Below are positions 35,160 through 46,264 of a DNA stretch of 64,000 nt, in pieces (position 1 is the stretch's first letter; each line of letters begins with the position of its first letter). Location of the stretch: contig JARDYH010000002.1 in the NCBI GenBank assembly GCA_029215795.1, positions 42,268,001 through 42,332,000 on the forward strand, given 5' to 3'. Under the pieces are notes generated by a model. The model was given only the letters and a program-made list of their open reading frames with translations, had not been told where the DNA came from and made no database searches. The stretch is from Anniella stebbinsi. Taxonomy: Eukaryota; Chordata; Lepidosauria; Squamata; Anniellidae. The position numbers were made by a program, and so were the translations under genes.

Positions 35160-35841
35160 GATTTTCTAGAAATGATACGCCAGTTGCGCCCCTTCCTAGA
35201 GTTGGAAGACCTAAAGACGGTAGTGCACGCGCTGGTAACTTTGAGGCTCAACTTCTGCAATTCACTGTACATAGGGCTACCTCTGTGCCTAGTCCAGAAA
35301 CTTCAACTAGTTCAAAATATGGCAGCCAGGTTGGTCACCAGTACACCTAGGGGTGACCATATTACGCCAGCTTTAAAATCGCTCCACGGGTTACCAATTA
35401 GTTTCTGGGCGAAGTACAAAGTGTTGGTCATTACCTTTAAAGCCCTACATGGTTTGGGTCCAGGGTACCTGAGGGATCGCCTTCTCCCATACAATCCGCC
35501 CCGCACGCTCAGGTCCTCTGGGAAGAACTTACTACAGTTGGCCAAGACTAGGTTGACAACCGTTACCCAGAGGACCTTTTCTTCTGCCGCTCCCAGACTG
35601 TGGAATGACCTGCTGGAGGAGACTCGTTAACTTAACAGTCTTTCAGAATTTAAGAAAGCTATAAAGACTGGTCTCTTCCGGCAGGCATATCCAGTGGAAT
35701 TTTAGAATGTTTTTAGGATTTTTATGTTTTTATGCAGTTTTAATAATGTGTGCCATGTTTTTAATTAGTTTTATGTATTTTATCATATTTTGTATTTACT
35801 GTTGTTCCCCGCCTCGATCCAAACGGAGTAGTGGGTAAGAA

Positions 35842-35873
<32 letters not shown>
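35160..35873 (+). mobile_element. CR1/L2-type LINE 3' part, plus strand
   Basis: Same family as 28426-29433. Frame 35172-35630 encodes IRQLRPFLELEDLKTVVHAL, FCNSLYIGLPLCL, KLQLVQNMAARLV, FKALHGLGPGYLRDRLLP and SSAAPRLWNDLLEETR, then a premature stop (cgttaa); LFRQAYPVEF follows in another reading stretch. 3' UTR ends in (TTA)n at 35843-35873. 5' truncated and inactive. Confidence 0.85.
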
Positions 35874-35874
<1 letters not shown>

Positions 35875-36619
35875 AACAAAACCATGGGTTCTTTTCTGTA
35901 TTGTTATCAGTGACCAATTCCTTTTATGCACAACTGAAATCTAGTCCTCAGTAACCTTCAGAAGGAATGCACAGTGCAAGCCAATTGAGTATTACTCAAA
36001 AGTATTTTCCATGAGTTTTGATTTTGCTGTCTTTCAGTTTCATTAACTATAACGATTTCCATTCTGCCTAATGCTACAGAATTTAGCAGATATTCTTCAA
36101 CACTCTAGTATCACAGTTTTTTGCAATAGTGTTCTTTAAGAATGGTCTACCTCTTTCAGCAGTTCCACAAATGCAAGGAGTTGACAACTCTGCTCAGGAG
36201 CTACTGCACTTGCTGCTGCCTCTAAGGTCTCTATGGCTGGCAATAGCTTCCATTAATAATATCATTTATTATTGTGCAGCAGCAGCAACAGCACCAACAG
36301 CAGCCAATAAAGTTCCATACTGCTGGCATATGATGTAATTACATCATTAAGGGATAGCTGACAAAGATTCTCGCACCAAATCAGTAAATCAGAGAACATG
36401 AATTTACAATCAGGTGTCACAATTTCACTGCAGGGTCATACACACCAATCAACTGATGAACACTGCAAGTTGGAATCCTTCAAAAACCAAATACTGACAT
36501 GATTTTTGAATTTCAGAAAACAAAAATAAATGCAAGAGTAGTGCTGGTTGGCCCTAATTCTGCCTTACACTAATTATTTCTATCAGGTTTGCCATTTGTT
36601 TCTCTTCTTAATACAACCT

Positions 36620-36708
36620 TACAGTGCAATCCTATGCATGTTTACTTAGAAATAAGTTACACTGTGTTGAACGGGGCTTACTCCCTCATATGTTTAGAAT
36701 TGCAGCCC
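36620..36708. mobile_element. Short palindromic repeat (gcaatcctatgca module)
   Basis: acagtgcaatcctatgcatg, tttacttagaaataagttac, gttgaacggggcttactccc and gaattgcagccc match the layout of the copies at 4885-4970 and 44150-44240. Confidence 0.7.
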
Positions 36709-37380
36709 TAGTCTTTTAAATAATCCATATACTACAGTTTTACTACTATACACATACAATGTGGAAGATGCAACTACAAATGTCTTTCCGGGAGAAAACA
36801 TTCCAGTTTGTGCCATTTGGTATCAATCCAGAAGCTGCCAATATTCCCTCCCATTGACAGCTGCTTGTCAACATAAAGTTCCAAATATAGGAAAGAGCCA
36901 AATCCAGGACCAGGGGGAGGGGGCTGGGCAGCCAGGTGGCAACATTATACACTTATTATACATTTGTAGTCTTGGGGGCTACAAAAGTGAAGGAGGTAGA
37001 TGGATACTGTTGCTACCTTCAAACCAGCACTGTCTATATTCCTGCATGCTCTGTTCTATCCCTATAATTGTAAACAAACTTTATGATCACATTATGAACC
37101 AGTACTTTTCTTCAGAAAAAAGCATGTAAAGTAGGCTTAGAAACCCAAATCTCTGCCACAGAAACCTAGCATGCTTCACAGTTTCTGCCATACGCTTAAA
37201 ATGTAGTGAACACAAAAAGTATATACAACACTGCACAGACTTGTTGACCTGTGCAAACTGGAAGGGCAACCTAGAACACACCCAAAATATTTCTGCAATG
37301 GGTGGTTGACAATTATGGACTAGCTACCTTTCAGGAAAATGTGTACACTATTGCAGACATTCTTATCAAGGAATTTCTAA

Positions 37381-37999
37381 CGTGGGGCTGCCTTTGAAGA
37401 CGACTCAGAACTTGCAGTTAGTGCAAAATGCAGCAGCTAGAGTGCTGATTGGAACATCACGGAGCACATACAACACCAGTCTTAAAGGAATTGCACTGGT
37501 TGCCATAAATACTTCCAGTCGGAATTCAAGGTGTTGGCAATGACATTTAAAGCCCTAAACAGCTTGGGACCTTGATACTTGAGGGAGCGCCTCTCCCTTT
37601 TATTTTGTCTGCCTGAGATTTGAGATCTGTTGGAAGAGCCCTCCTCTGCATCCCACCAGTGTGAGATATACATTATGGTGGGACATGGGAGAGGGCTCTC
37701 TCTGTTGTGGCACCCTGACTGTGGAATATCTTCCCCTTGGGAGGCCTGACTGGCGCAGCTGCTGATCTCATTTCGGCGGCAAGTTAAAACATGGCTTTTT
37801 ATCAAAGCCTTTGAAGGCTAAAGCTGCACGTTGTTTTAATTGTTTTATTGCTTTTAAATTTTCTGCTGGTTTTAGCTTGCTAATGGTGTAATACATTTTA
37901 GCTGTGTATATTATTTATTGTTTTATACTGTTTGATTTTATTTGTAGGCTGTCCTGAGATCCCAATGATATAAAGCAGGATGCAAATGTTTAAATAAAT
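37381..37999 (+). mobile_element. CR1/L2-type LINE 3' part, older family
   Basis: Frame-broken remnants: cttgcagttagtgcaaaatg gives LQLVQNAA, ggaattgcactggttgcc gives ELHWLP, catttaaagccctaaacagc gives FKALNS, and the 3' end aggctgtcctgagatccc ends with aaataaata. Differs from the TTA-tailed family, so it is a second LINE lineage. Confidence 0.75.
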
Positions 38000-38103
38000 A
38001 GCTTCCAAATAATCCCATAGTTCCCTGAAACACACTGTGAAAACTACAGACCTATTACATTAGATTATGAGGCAGTGTTTATGTCAGTCATGGAGATTGC
38101 AAG

Positions 38104-38410
38104 AATTTTAATTAAGAACATAGGAAGAACCATGCTGGATCAGATCAAGGGTGAACCGCCCAGAGAGCTTCGGCTATGGGGCGGTATACAAATGTAATAA
38201 AATAAATAAATAAATAAATAAATAAATAGATAAATAAAATAATCCAGCATACTGTTCACACAGTAGCCAACCAGCTGTTGACCAGGAACCCACAAGCAGG
38301 TCACAAGTGCATCAGCACCTTCTCACCCATGCTCCCCAGCAACTGGTCTACATAGGCTTACTGCCTCTGCTACTGGAGGTAGCACATAGCTATCAGGACT
38401 AATATTCTGA
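38104..38410. mobile_element. Dispersed reptile repeat with nested LINE tail
   Basis: aagaacataggaagaaccat, gctggatcagatcaaggg ... then tccagcatactgttcacaca, gtagccaaccagctgttgac and ccagcaactggtctacatag. I know this repeat from squamate and turtle DNA; the class is uncertain. It is split at about 38150-38228 by gaaccgcccagagagcttcg with a (TAAA)n tail. Confidence 0.65.
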
Positions 38411-39573
38411 CTGCTAAATTTGCTCAGAAGTCTTTGTTGAGTGACTTTGTTTACATGTTTACTGACACTCAAAAAACTCTAAAAGGTTAGTGAGGCAGGT
38501 ATTACCTTTGTGGAAGCTGTGTTGATTCTTTTTCAGCAGGGCTTATCCTTCTATATGTTTACTAATTTTAACTTTAATAATGCTTTCAATCTGGAACAGT
38601 CATTAAGCTAACTGGCCTGTAATTTCCCATTTTCCCCCCTAGGCCCCTTTTTAAAAATTGGTGTTACACTGGCTATCTTCCAGTCCTCTGGTATAAAAGC
38701 TGATCTTAGGTACATGTTGCATATTCTCGTATTCATATACAGAATGGTATCTCCACCTTGAGAAGCCATTAACTGTACTGAAATCATTCTTAGTTTCTCT
38801 GCCGATAAAGTTACTGAGCTTTTTTAAACAACAACAACAACACACTAAAATTATTTCTTATAAGAGAACATTATGTTGACCAATACTTTGTTCAGATTGA
38901 TATAACTTTTCTGTCCATTGATGATCGTTTCAATGCTATTACACTGATATCTATCAATTTCTGCCAAGTGCCTATATTAGCATCATCTGGTGAAAACTAC
39001 TTTTGGATTATGGTCTGGTACAGTTTACCCAAACAGAATGAGTGTACAGCTTTATGGTATAACTGACAAACAGATTAATATACTGAGGAAAGAAGAAGAC
39101 AAAATATTTAGATAATAAACCCTTGCATATTACAGGATGACAAGATTCAGTAGTTTTCAGGAATAGCCAATGTTTTCAGATATATAAGTTAACCCCTCCC
39201 TCATACCAATACCAATGCATGACTAAGGCCCTCCACATGGAAGCCCATAATGCAAGGACCCAATTCATGAAATCTCATCCCCACACATTTTTAAAGGGAA
39301 AGAGTAGTGTGAATCAGGCTTCACATGTAAATTTATGTATTTAAAAGCATTAATATTCTACTTTTCCAATATTCAATACCCAAGCTGGTTTATATAAAAC
39401 CAGCATATAGATTTCTGCATGGAGGGTCTATGTCTCATATTACTTTAGATACCTGAAAAAGTATCTAAAGGAGAGTTGTGTGCTTGCCAAGCTACCCATT
39501 AACTAAGGCTAAGACATGAAGAGCTCTAGAACAATCCTGGTATTAAATGAGCAGGGGTTAAAGTATACTAGAG

Positions 39574-39757
39574 CAGTGGTCTTCAACTGGGTGGGTGAAT
39601 GTCGTGACCCAAAAGTGAGTCGCAAGATCAGTCCAGATGAGTCATGACAAAGCTGTTGCTGCCATATTGGCCAATTGTGAAATTATAGAAGTGGGTCCCA
39701 TATTGCAAGTTCAGAGTCCGAGGTGGGTTTCAGGTCTGGACCTTTTGAAGACCACTG
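39574..39757. mobile_element. hAT-like MITE with 8-bp target duplication
   Basis: Terminal inverted repeats cagtggtcttcaa (39574-39586) and ttgaagaccactg (39745-39757) are perfect. Flanks tactagag (39566-39573) and cactagag (39758-39765) match at 7 of 8. Interior carries gtgacccaaaagtgagtcgc. Length 184 bp, no transposase. Confidence 0.9.
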
Positions 39758-40002
39758 CACTAGAGAATTACAGTGTTATCAGAAAGGGCTTTAGTTCAGC
39801 GGTGCAGCACAAAGTCTCAGGTTAACTCCCCATAATCTTCCAGGTAGAAAAGCAGTGATGCAGCTAGGTAGTTTTAGAGTCTTATGCCCCCCTCTACTTT
39901 CAGCAAAGTGTATTACTTCAGCTTTAAAAACTCACAATTAACATGTCTCTTCTCCTTCCCCATTACTATTCTATGTTTTACAACTGCTTCTACATTCTTG
40001 AT

Positions 40003-40007
<5 letters not shown>

Positions 40008-40046
<39 letters not shown>
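40008..40046. repeat. (GA)n microsatellite
   Basis: About 19 GA units, a (CU)n tract in the transcript. Confidence 0.95.
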
Positions 40047-40048
<2 letters not shown>

Positions 40049-41149
40049 TGTTTGCCAACCCTTTAAAAAAGGGGAGAGAATAAGCAGTTTCACAACTCAC
40101 TTAAGTGATAACAATATCATGATTACAGGAATAAAACAGTTTGCTTCTACCTTCCTGTTCTACATTTAGTTGGGAAGAAGCACCATTTTCTGGAGAAAAG
40201 AATAATACATTTTAAAAGTAAAGATAAAATGACAATTTATAGCCAAGTAATGCCTAGTCAACTGCCCTTCACTATAAAATATTTTTAGATAGAAAACGAC
40301 AGAGAGCAACAGCAACCCCAGGGGGCTATGGCATAACCAGGCTGGGCCAGATGCTGAAGCTGTTCCCATTTGCTGCTGCCCCCATCACATGCAGACCACA
40401 GTGGCCCCAGACACCTCCAATGGCGCCTGTGAAGCATTCCCCAATGTGGCATTTGCAGACACCCACAACATTTTTATTATCTTTTTATTTTGTTTTTGTT
40501 TCAAAAATACCACATGGATATATCCATAGCGATTAATACATATGGAACACATACAACTTTCTAGCAATTATACATAAGCATCAACAAAATATCCAAATAG
40601 TTATCCATATGAAGGTGGTGTCTATATGCCACCTGTTCAAATATTGAAAGCCTTGCATTGTAGGAGGGGAGTGCTTATCCTTCCAATCATGTAATATTAG
40701 TCTTTTACTGTTAAAAGGGCAAAGAGAATCCATTTACACTGACCATTTTTTAAATTTCCATAAAAGAGTATGCACATTGGTGAATATTAAAGACTGTTCC
40801 AGTACAAAATCTATCTTCTCCAACGAATCAACTAATGGACATTGCCAAAACATAAGTTAATAAGAAAACACATGGACTGCAGCATCAGCATTAGCCAAAT
40901 TAGACAATCTCTTATTAAAGAGACATTGCAGTGTCCAAAAGACACAGCCTAAGATCCATAGATGTGACATGTAGATGCCAAAGAGGAACATTTGGAAATT
41001 TGAGACATTTTGTGGTGGTCCCCTCAGCAGGTTCTCAAATTCCCAAATGTTCCCATGGGTCCCTAAAGATTGGGGACCCATGGGGTAGATATTTGGGGGC
41101 TAGACTGCAAGGGCCCAGACTTCAGCCCTGAGATCCAGTCTTATTTGCA

Positions 41150-41330
41150 TCACTATAGGGTCCTTATGTAAGCCACTCTGGGAACCTTATTGGCTGAAGA
41201 GCAAGATAAAAATGCTAACAAGAGCAACAACGAGACTCCTGCCTGAAACACTAGAGCTGCTATCATTCAGTATAGACAATACTGAGTTGGATGGACCAGT
41301 GATCTGCATAAGGCAGCTTCCTAATGTTCA
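41150..41330 (+). mobile_element. SINE/LINE-type remnants
   Basis: taagccactctgggaacctt and then gagttggatggaccagtgat, ctgcataaggcagcttccta are known to me from reptile dispersed repeats. Boundaries approximate. Confidence 0.5.
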
Positions 41331-42179
41331 TATCTAAATGGTGACAGATTTTCCCTCACAAAATAATCCTTATTTCCCTGGTTATATGGACTTACTCATA
41401 AATTGACATCCTCTTTTGTTGCACTGATGATGAAAAGCCACCTTCACTTTTTAATATGGATTGTGGAGCCACAGTTTATTATCACAGCAATTATAGGAGG
41501 AGACAGGAAACACTGAAGCAAGGAGGAATGTGTTTCCTCAATTTTTTATTTAATTGTTGGCCAATAAAAATGGTTAATTACCATTTCCTGGAGAAGAGCT
41601 AAAGATGGATATTTCTCTGACCGCTACAAATCATTTGTACCAGAATTTAGACACAGTACAGCCATGATGATTTTATTTAGGTCACAAAGAAAAACATACA
41701 AATGTTAATAATTTATTTAAATCAACTTTCCTATTTTGAAATTAATATATTTCCTAATCCACAATACAAACTAACTGGCTGCTACAACAGTTAACACATA
41801 ATGATTTGCAACTTAATATACACTTCATACAATTTAAAGTACAATCCAAAAGTTTTGATTTTGAAGTCCACATGTCTCCTGCATTGCAGGAAAGACAAAG
41901 AAACAAAACAACCAGAGATAGAGCACCATAAAGATGAAAGTAGGCCTAGCTTTCTTAGACAGAGAAAGTTCTCCACAATACTGCAGCAGTCGCAAAAGTC
42001 AAAAATGAATCAAGCAGGAAGGTGAACCCTATACTCAGGAGACAGACCCTTCGCACCAAATGTTTGTAGCATTCAGCTCTAATGAAGTTCTGAATGATGC
42101 ACTGTGCAGGTGTAGAACCAATGTGTGTACCTTTAAAGGGCCCACCAAAAAGAACAGGCCATGGCAAGTTGGTAGCCCT

Positions 42180-42290
42180 TGGGCACCATACAAAAATGGT
42201 GGGTGCCCAACATGATTTGACAGGTCCCATGGGTAAATTAACCCACAGTGGGCTATTGTGTCTTGCAAACCAGGTCAGCCATGAATTGCA
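42180..42290. mobile_element. MITE end, ctgacctggttcaca family
   Basis: ttaacccacagtgggctatt then gtgtcttgcaaaccaggtca is the characteristic right end. The left end was not located. Confidence 0.5.
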
Positions 42291-44149
42291 TTTATTTCTG
42301 AAGCTTTATTCAGATCAGATATTTTTCCACACAAGTCTGTTTTGCATGGAAAAGAAGCATTTTAAGTCAAATTGTCTGACAGATAGCCAGGATTCAGTTT
42401 TGAAATGTTATAAGCATAGACTTCAACAGCTTTGAGTTAAATTAGTTTCATATTGAGTTAGGTTATTAAAAAAAGAAGTAAAGACAGAAGGACAGTCCCG
42501 AACAAAATAACAAGTAGGAAATCCCCTGCGTGCACTGAAAACAAATGTGGGTTTATTAGTCCAGTACAGTTTAAATGAAGACTTTTCTTCAGGGGAACTA
42601 TAAAAATGAAATTACAGACATCCTTTTGATAATGTCAATAAAGCATTTTTTAAAATCTTAATTATTAAAATATAAAATATGAATAAAAATGATAAAACCT
42701 CTATAACAGAAAAACCTTAATTAAAAAATAGTTTAATTATAAATAAAACCTAATTCCATTACTCTAGAAAGACCACCAGCTAAAATCCAAATACACTATA
42801 GTTATATGAAAATACCTTTGCTCATGACTGAGACATTAAAAACTCATTGCAGTTGAAATCTCATGACATTATCTATATGCCTTGGCATGTATCTCATACA
42901 AACTAAAGTGGTAGAAATGTAGGCTTCCTATTTAAAATTTAAATAAATTGTATATGGTAGAAAGCATCATCATTTTACCTGTGTTCTTTGTTGCAAAGTA
43001 ATTCTTGTGAATAAAAACCCAAAATAGCCTTTATACCCTTGGGTAAATGACCAAGAATTTCATTGGTTTGTACTACCAAATGAAAAAAAAATGGGGAGAC
43101 ACAGGAAATGGATGCTATAAACCTCAAGGTACAACAATTTAATACTTATGTTTGTAATTAAATAAACTGTATAATACTATCAAGGACCAAAAAAAGGAAA
43201 TTAGGGGAATTCTGGAACGGGTGGGATGGAGAAGGCAGAAAAAAAACTGAGATGTTCTGAATGTGGGTCTAAGTAACCCAAGTTTTATTTATGATAGAAT
43301 TAAAATATATTTTGTTAACCTTATAGTATTTTATAGTTTTTGTTATGGTTTATATTTATTGTTTGATCATCTTTGAGATTCAAAAAATTGTCTTACTATT
43401 CAAGTTATTTTAATGAATGTATAAGGTTTCATTTTTTTAAGCAGCACCCTGACAAAAGCCTTACCAGGGTCCCTGATCATGCTGAAAGTTCTACTCAAAT
43501 TCAAGTAAATGTGAGTAGGACTCCATTTCAGTTTTTGCCAATTCAACATGGCAAGGTCTGAACTGAAGAGGTAGAGGCGGTGCACCTAGAGATGTAGGAG
43601 ATGAGAGCAGCATGAACAGCTCTGCGTCTCTACTCACTTTAAACCAACTGACTGAACAGGGCCCTTGTCTCCACTAGAAATATGTTGGGCTTAATCAGTG
43701 CCAAATAATGCTATATTATTTGGCAGTGCCAAAGAATGCTATATTTTCAGTGGACCTTGGAGGCCGTCTTCTTTGTTGTTTTCATTTTTTAAAAAATAAA
43801 AAAATAAAAAATACATTTACTATAATTGTAACTGTAAAGGAAAAATTAAACAGTTTTTTTAAAAAAAATCCATTTTTATTCATCCAGGGAAAAGCACACA
43901 ATAGGTCTACAACTTAAACATCTCCACTCAAGATAAAGTAATGCCATCAACCATCTCTTCCCCTGCCTATCCTACTAGCACGTCTGTCTTTTATCCATCA
44001 GGATGAGACACTAAGTGAAAGAACTTCCCTTTCCTGTCTACACCTAGAATGTAATATATCAAGATACAAACTTCTAACTGTGCTCCATTTCAAAATGTTT
44101 CTTCAGAAAAAGGTAAAACGTTCCCACTTTATGATCTATCTTCCAGAAA

Positions 44150-44240
44150 TTTACAGCACATTCCTATGCATGTCCACTTGGAAGTAAATTCCATTAATGG
44201 GATTTACTGCCAAGTAAGTGTGTAAAGGACTGCAGCCTTA
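44150..44240. mobile_element. Short palindromic repeat (cctatgca module)
   Basis: cagcacattcctatgcatgt, cacttggaagtaaattccat and gggatttactgccaagtaag followed by gactgcagcc. Inner arms are inverted. Confidence 0.7.
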
Positions 44241-44886
44241 ATATTTTATCACTTATCTTAGCATAATTTGATAGACATTTTCCTCCTCCATTCAGGTAAG
44301 TGCAGCAAATAACTTTTTGCACAACGAAATACAATTTCTAAAACTACTTTTATGGCCATGGATTAACAAGACAGCTGACATGAGAGAAACCAAACAAGAA
44401 CCTGATGTTCGCATAGCCTCTCAGAATAGCTTTAGCATCTTAAAGTTGTTAGACTAGTTTGACTTTTCATAGCACAATTTGTTCACAGCATGCTAACCTA
44501 TAATCTATCAAAACAATGAAATTTCAAGAGATAAATTCCATTGATAAGGCAACATAAGGAACAAGTTCCTTACGTTAGTGTAGAAAATATAGTCTCACTT
44601 GTAGCATAAGAAGTGTAAGCAACTACTGCTCATCTAACATTCTATCATAGTTTATTTTGAACTGCTTCACAATTTCCCATTCCTGACAAAAAATGGCACA
44701 CGCTACTCTTTTGTTGTCCACAGATCACCTATCCTAATCCCCATCCCTCACCAATTTTGTTTAAATACTATGCATTTTATACATGGCAAATTTTGAAGTG
44801 GTACCCTTTTGTGGCAGTGCCAAATAATGCTACTGACCCATTTCTAAATCCTAAAATTCCTATAATCACATTTTTTTTCTGAATAC

Positions 44887-44976
44887 CTGAAAAAAACCCG
44901 GTGGTACAGGACCTACTGGCATGCCATCTCCTGGGGGAATGTTTCCTAGCACTGGACTGGGAGCTGCTGCAGCGCT
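44887..44976 (-). CDS. SSBP2: SSBP2 exon E1 (first exon in window)
   Basis: Ninety nt, 30 codons, phase 0 at both ends. It reads [19 protein letters not shown] and then [11 protein letters not shown]. Acceptor ...TTTTCAG precedes AGC; donor is CAG|GTATTC. This segment directly follows the LUFS-domain part of the protein (human residues about 95-124 from memory) and begins the proline/glycine-rich linker. The high identity to the human protein makes the call secure. It is flanked by a 17.8-kb intron downstream and by at least 19 kb of intron upstream. Because it is phase 0 on both sides, skipping would keep the frame. Confidence 0.97.
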
Positions 44977-45052
44977 CTGAAAAGAACAAAGGAAAAATAA
45001 ACCTTTGTCATTGCACAATAGGGATAAAGTATTGCTTTGTTTATGATGCTTA

Positions 45053-45115
45053 CATGCCGCCCAAAAGGAGCTCAGGGTGGCTCACACAATAAAAACAAAA
45101 CAAAATAAAACCAAA
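45053..45115 (-). mobile_element. LINE/SINE 3' end, minus strand
   Basis: atgccgcccaaaaggagctc then agggtggctcacacaataaa and an A-rich run is the reverse complement of a 'gagctcc..gggcggc' 3' end. Confidence 0.5.
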
Positions 45116-45644
45116 AAAACTACTTTAACCACAGCATGGTAATGCAGAAAGTAAAAACTCTCTGCATGACATTTTTCATAGTTTCCTCCATTGTAAGTCA
45201 TTAATGCTTATTTTCAAAATACACAAGTGGTACAGTTAATTTAAGTTCAAACTTCACGAATAAATGGCTACCTTACACTTGCACATAGAAGGCAAATTTA
45301 GAGATCAAGTATAACTCATTCAGCTTAACTGAAGGCTAGTTCAATCACATATTTGTATATGGTTCTGTTACAACTCAGTCCAATTTTTTAGCTTCTGCCA
45401 CAGCAGCCAATATTCAAAAAAGAATGTTAGAAGAAAGATCCAGACAGAGTTAAGCAGACTTAAGGATCAAATTAGACAGCCATGTGAGATCTGTGGACCT
45501 TTCTTTGTTTAAAAGCAGTTGCAGTGAGGAATTGGTACCCATATTATACCTATCTCCTCCCTAGCCATCCTGAGCAGTGGCAGCTTCATGGGTGGTGGTG
45601 GTAAGTCAGGGGAACAGAGAGAGGGAGGAAGAGAAAGACACAAA

Positions 45645-45715
45645 GTGTGTGTGTGTGTGTATGAGAGAGAGAGAGAGAGACAGAGAGAGAGAGACAGAGA
45701 GAGAGAGACAGAGAC
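45645..45715. repeat. (GT)n-(GA)n compound microsatellite
   Basis: GT repeats, then GA repeats broken by CAGA units. It lies about 670 bp upstream of E1 in transcript direction, reading (UC)n followed by (CA)n in the pre-mRNA. Confidence 0.95.
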
Positions 45716-45719
45716 TGGT

Positions 45720-46215
45720 TTTGGACGACACATTAAGCAATGGAGGGGGGGAAACAATCATCAGTTGTGTTGCTTATTGTGTTGTGTGGAGGGTTACACA
45801 CCACACACACACACAACTGACAGTACGCTATTCCGCCCAATTAAGCAATGGAGAGAAACAACGGGCTTTCATGTTGTTTAGCCCGAAGCTCCATTGTTTA
45901 AAGTGTAGTCCGAAGTCAACCAACACCCCCCCCCCCCCAGTGGACTATTCCGTTTGGGAATAGAGTTCTGCCAGCCGGAGCAGCTGAAACCCCCCGGCTA
46001 CTCTATACAGCCAGCAGAACTTGTGGTGCATGCTAGGATATGGCTGGGGGACTGAGGGAGGGGGAGGGAGCAGGTGTAGCAACCAAGATGGCTGCCAGAA
46101 CTTTCAGCTGCACAAGCACCGGCATTGCAATGTGTTGTGTGGGGAGCTCCACCTACCTAACTCACGGTCAGTATACTATTTACCTCTCCGTTGCCTAATA
46201 TGTTGTCCGAAACCA
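45720..46215. mobile_element. Unclassified non-autonomous element block
   Basis: Contains paired aattaagcaatggagagaaac / aagcaatggagggggggaaa copies, a C9-11 run near 45925, tggactattccgtttgggaa and gaatagagttctgccagccg. Ends with ttgcctaatatgttgtccgaa. Resembles the gtcgtccgaa ends elsewhere; family unclear. Confidence 0.4.
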
Positions 46216-46216
46216 G

Positions 46217-46218
<2 letters not shown>

Positions 46219-46261
<43 letters not shown>
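46219..46261. repeat. (GA)n microsatellite
   Basis: About 21 AG units, 1.2 kb upstream of E1; (CU)n in the transcript. Confidence 0.95.

Positions 46262-46264
<3 letters not shown>

Larger units (their letters stand above)
27082..44886 (-). other. SSBP2: Intron E1-E2, 17.8 kb, rich in transposons
   Basis: Largest complete intron in the window. It contains a MITE-like block (28055-28320), two LINE copies head to head (28426-29875), a hairpin MITE (31030-31145), a hAT MITE with a nested LINE-type tail (32045-32409), LINE tails and fragments (30850-30982, 32700-32880, 35160-35873, 37381-37999), a SINE/LINE repeat with a nested tail (38104-38410), a second hAT MITE (39574-39757), palindromic repeats (36620-36708, 44150-44240), a SINE end (41150-41330) and (GA)n tracts. 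I see no exon in the remaining sequence. Confidence 0.85.
5283..44976 (-). other. SSBP2: SSBP2 gene, interior portion (13 exons E1-E13 seen)
   Basis: The thirteen minus-strand exons listed separately join into one 286-codon open frame. Exon lengths from 5' to 3' are 90, 84, 60, 67, 71, 68, 49, 36, 55, 71, 79, 29 and 99 nt. The product is the Pro/Gly/Met/Asn/Ser-rich linker and C-terminal region of a nuclear adaptor that binds LDB1/CLIM and protects it from turnover in LIM-homeodomain and GATA/LMO complexes (known for the family). Choice of SSBP2 over SSBP3/4 rests on paralogue-specific stretches such as [27 protein letters not shown] and [18 protein letters not shown], which match human SSBP2 as I remember it. 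Without E2, 258 residues here plus about 94 upstream and 9 downstream equal the 361 residues of human SSBP2. The 5' exons and last coding exon are outside the window. Confidence 0.95.

Noticed and set aside
36282..36310. CAG-like repeat (cagcagcagcaacagcaccaac)
   Set aside because: Short and imperfect, in intron, no open frame of interest.
40450..41000. Possible L1 or RTE fragment
   Set aside because: Some strings feel familiar but I found no reverse-transcriptase motif in any frame and no recognisable end.
42094..42435. 113-codon open frame
   Set aside because: Overlaps the end of a MITE and unrelated intron; no conserved motif.
45577..45963. 128-codon open frame rich in RERERE
   Set aside because: Direct read-out of the (GA)n microsatellite; not a protein.
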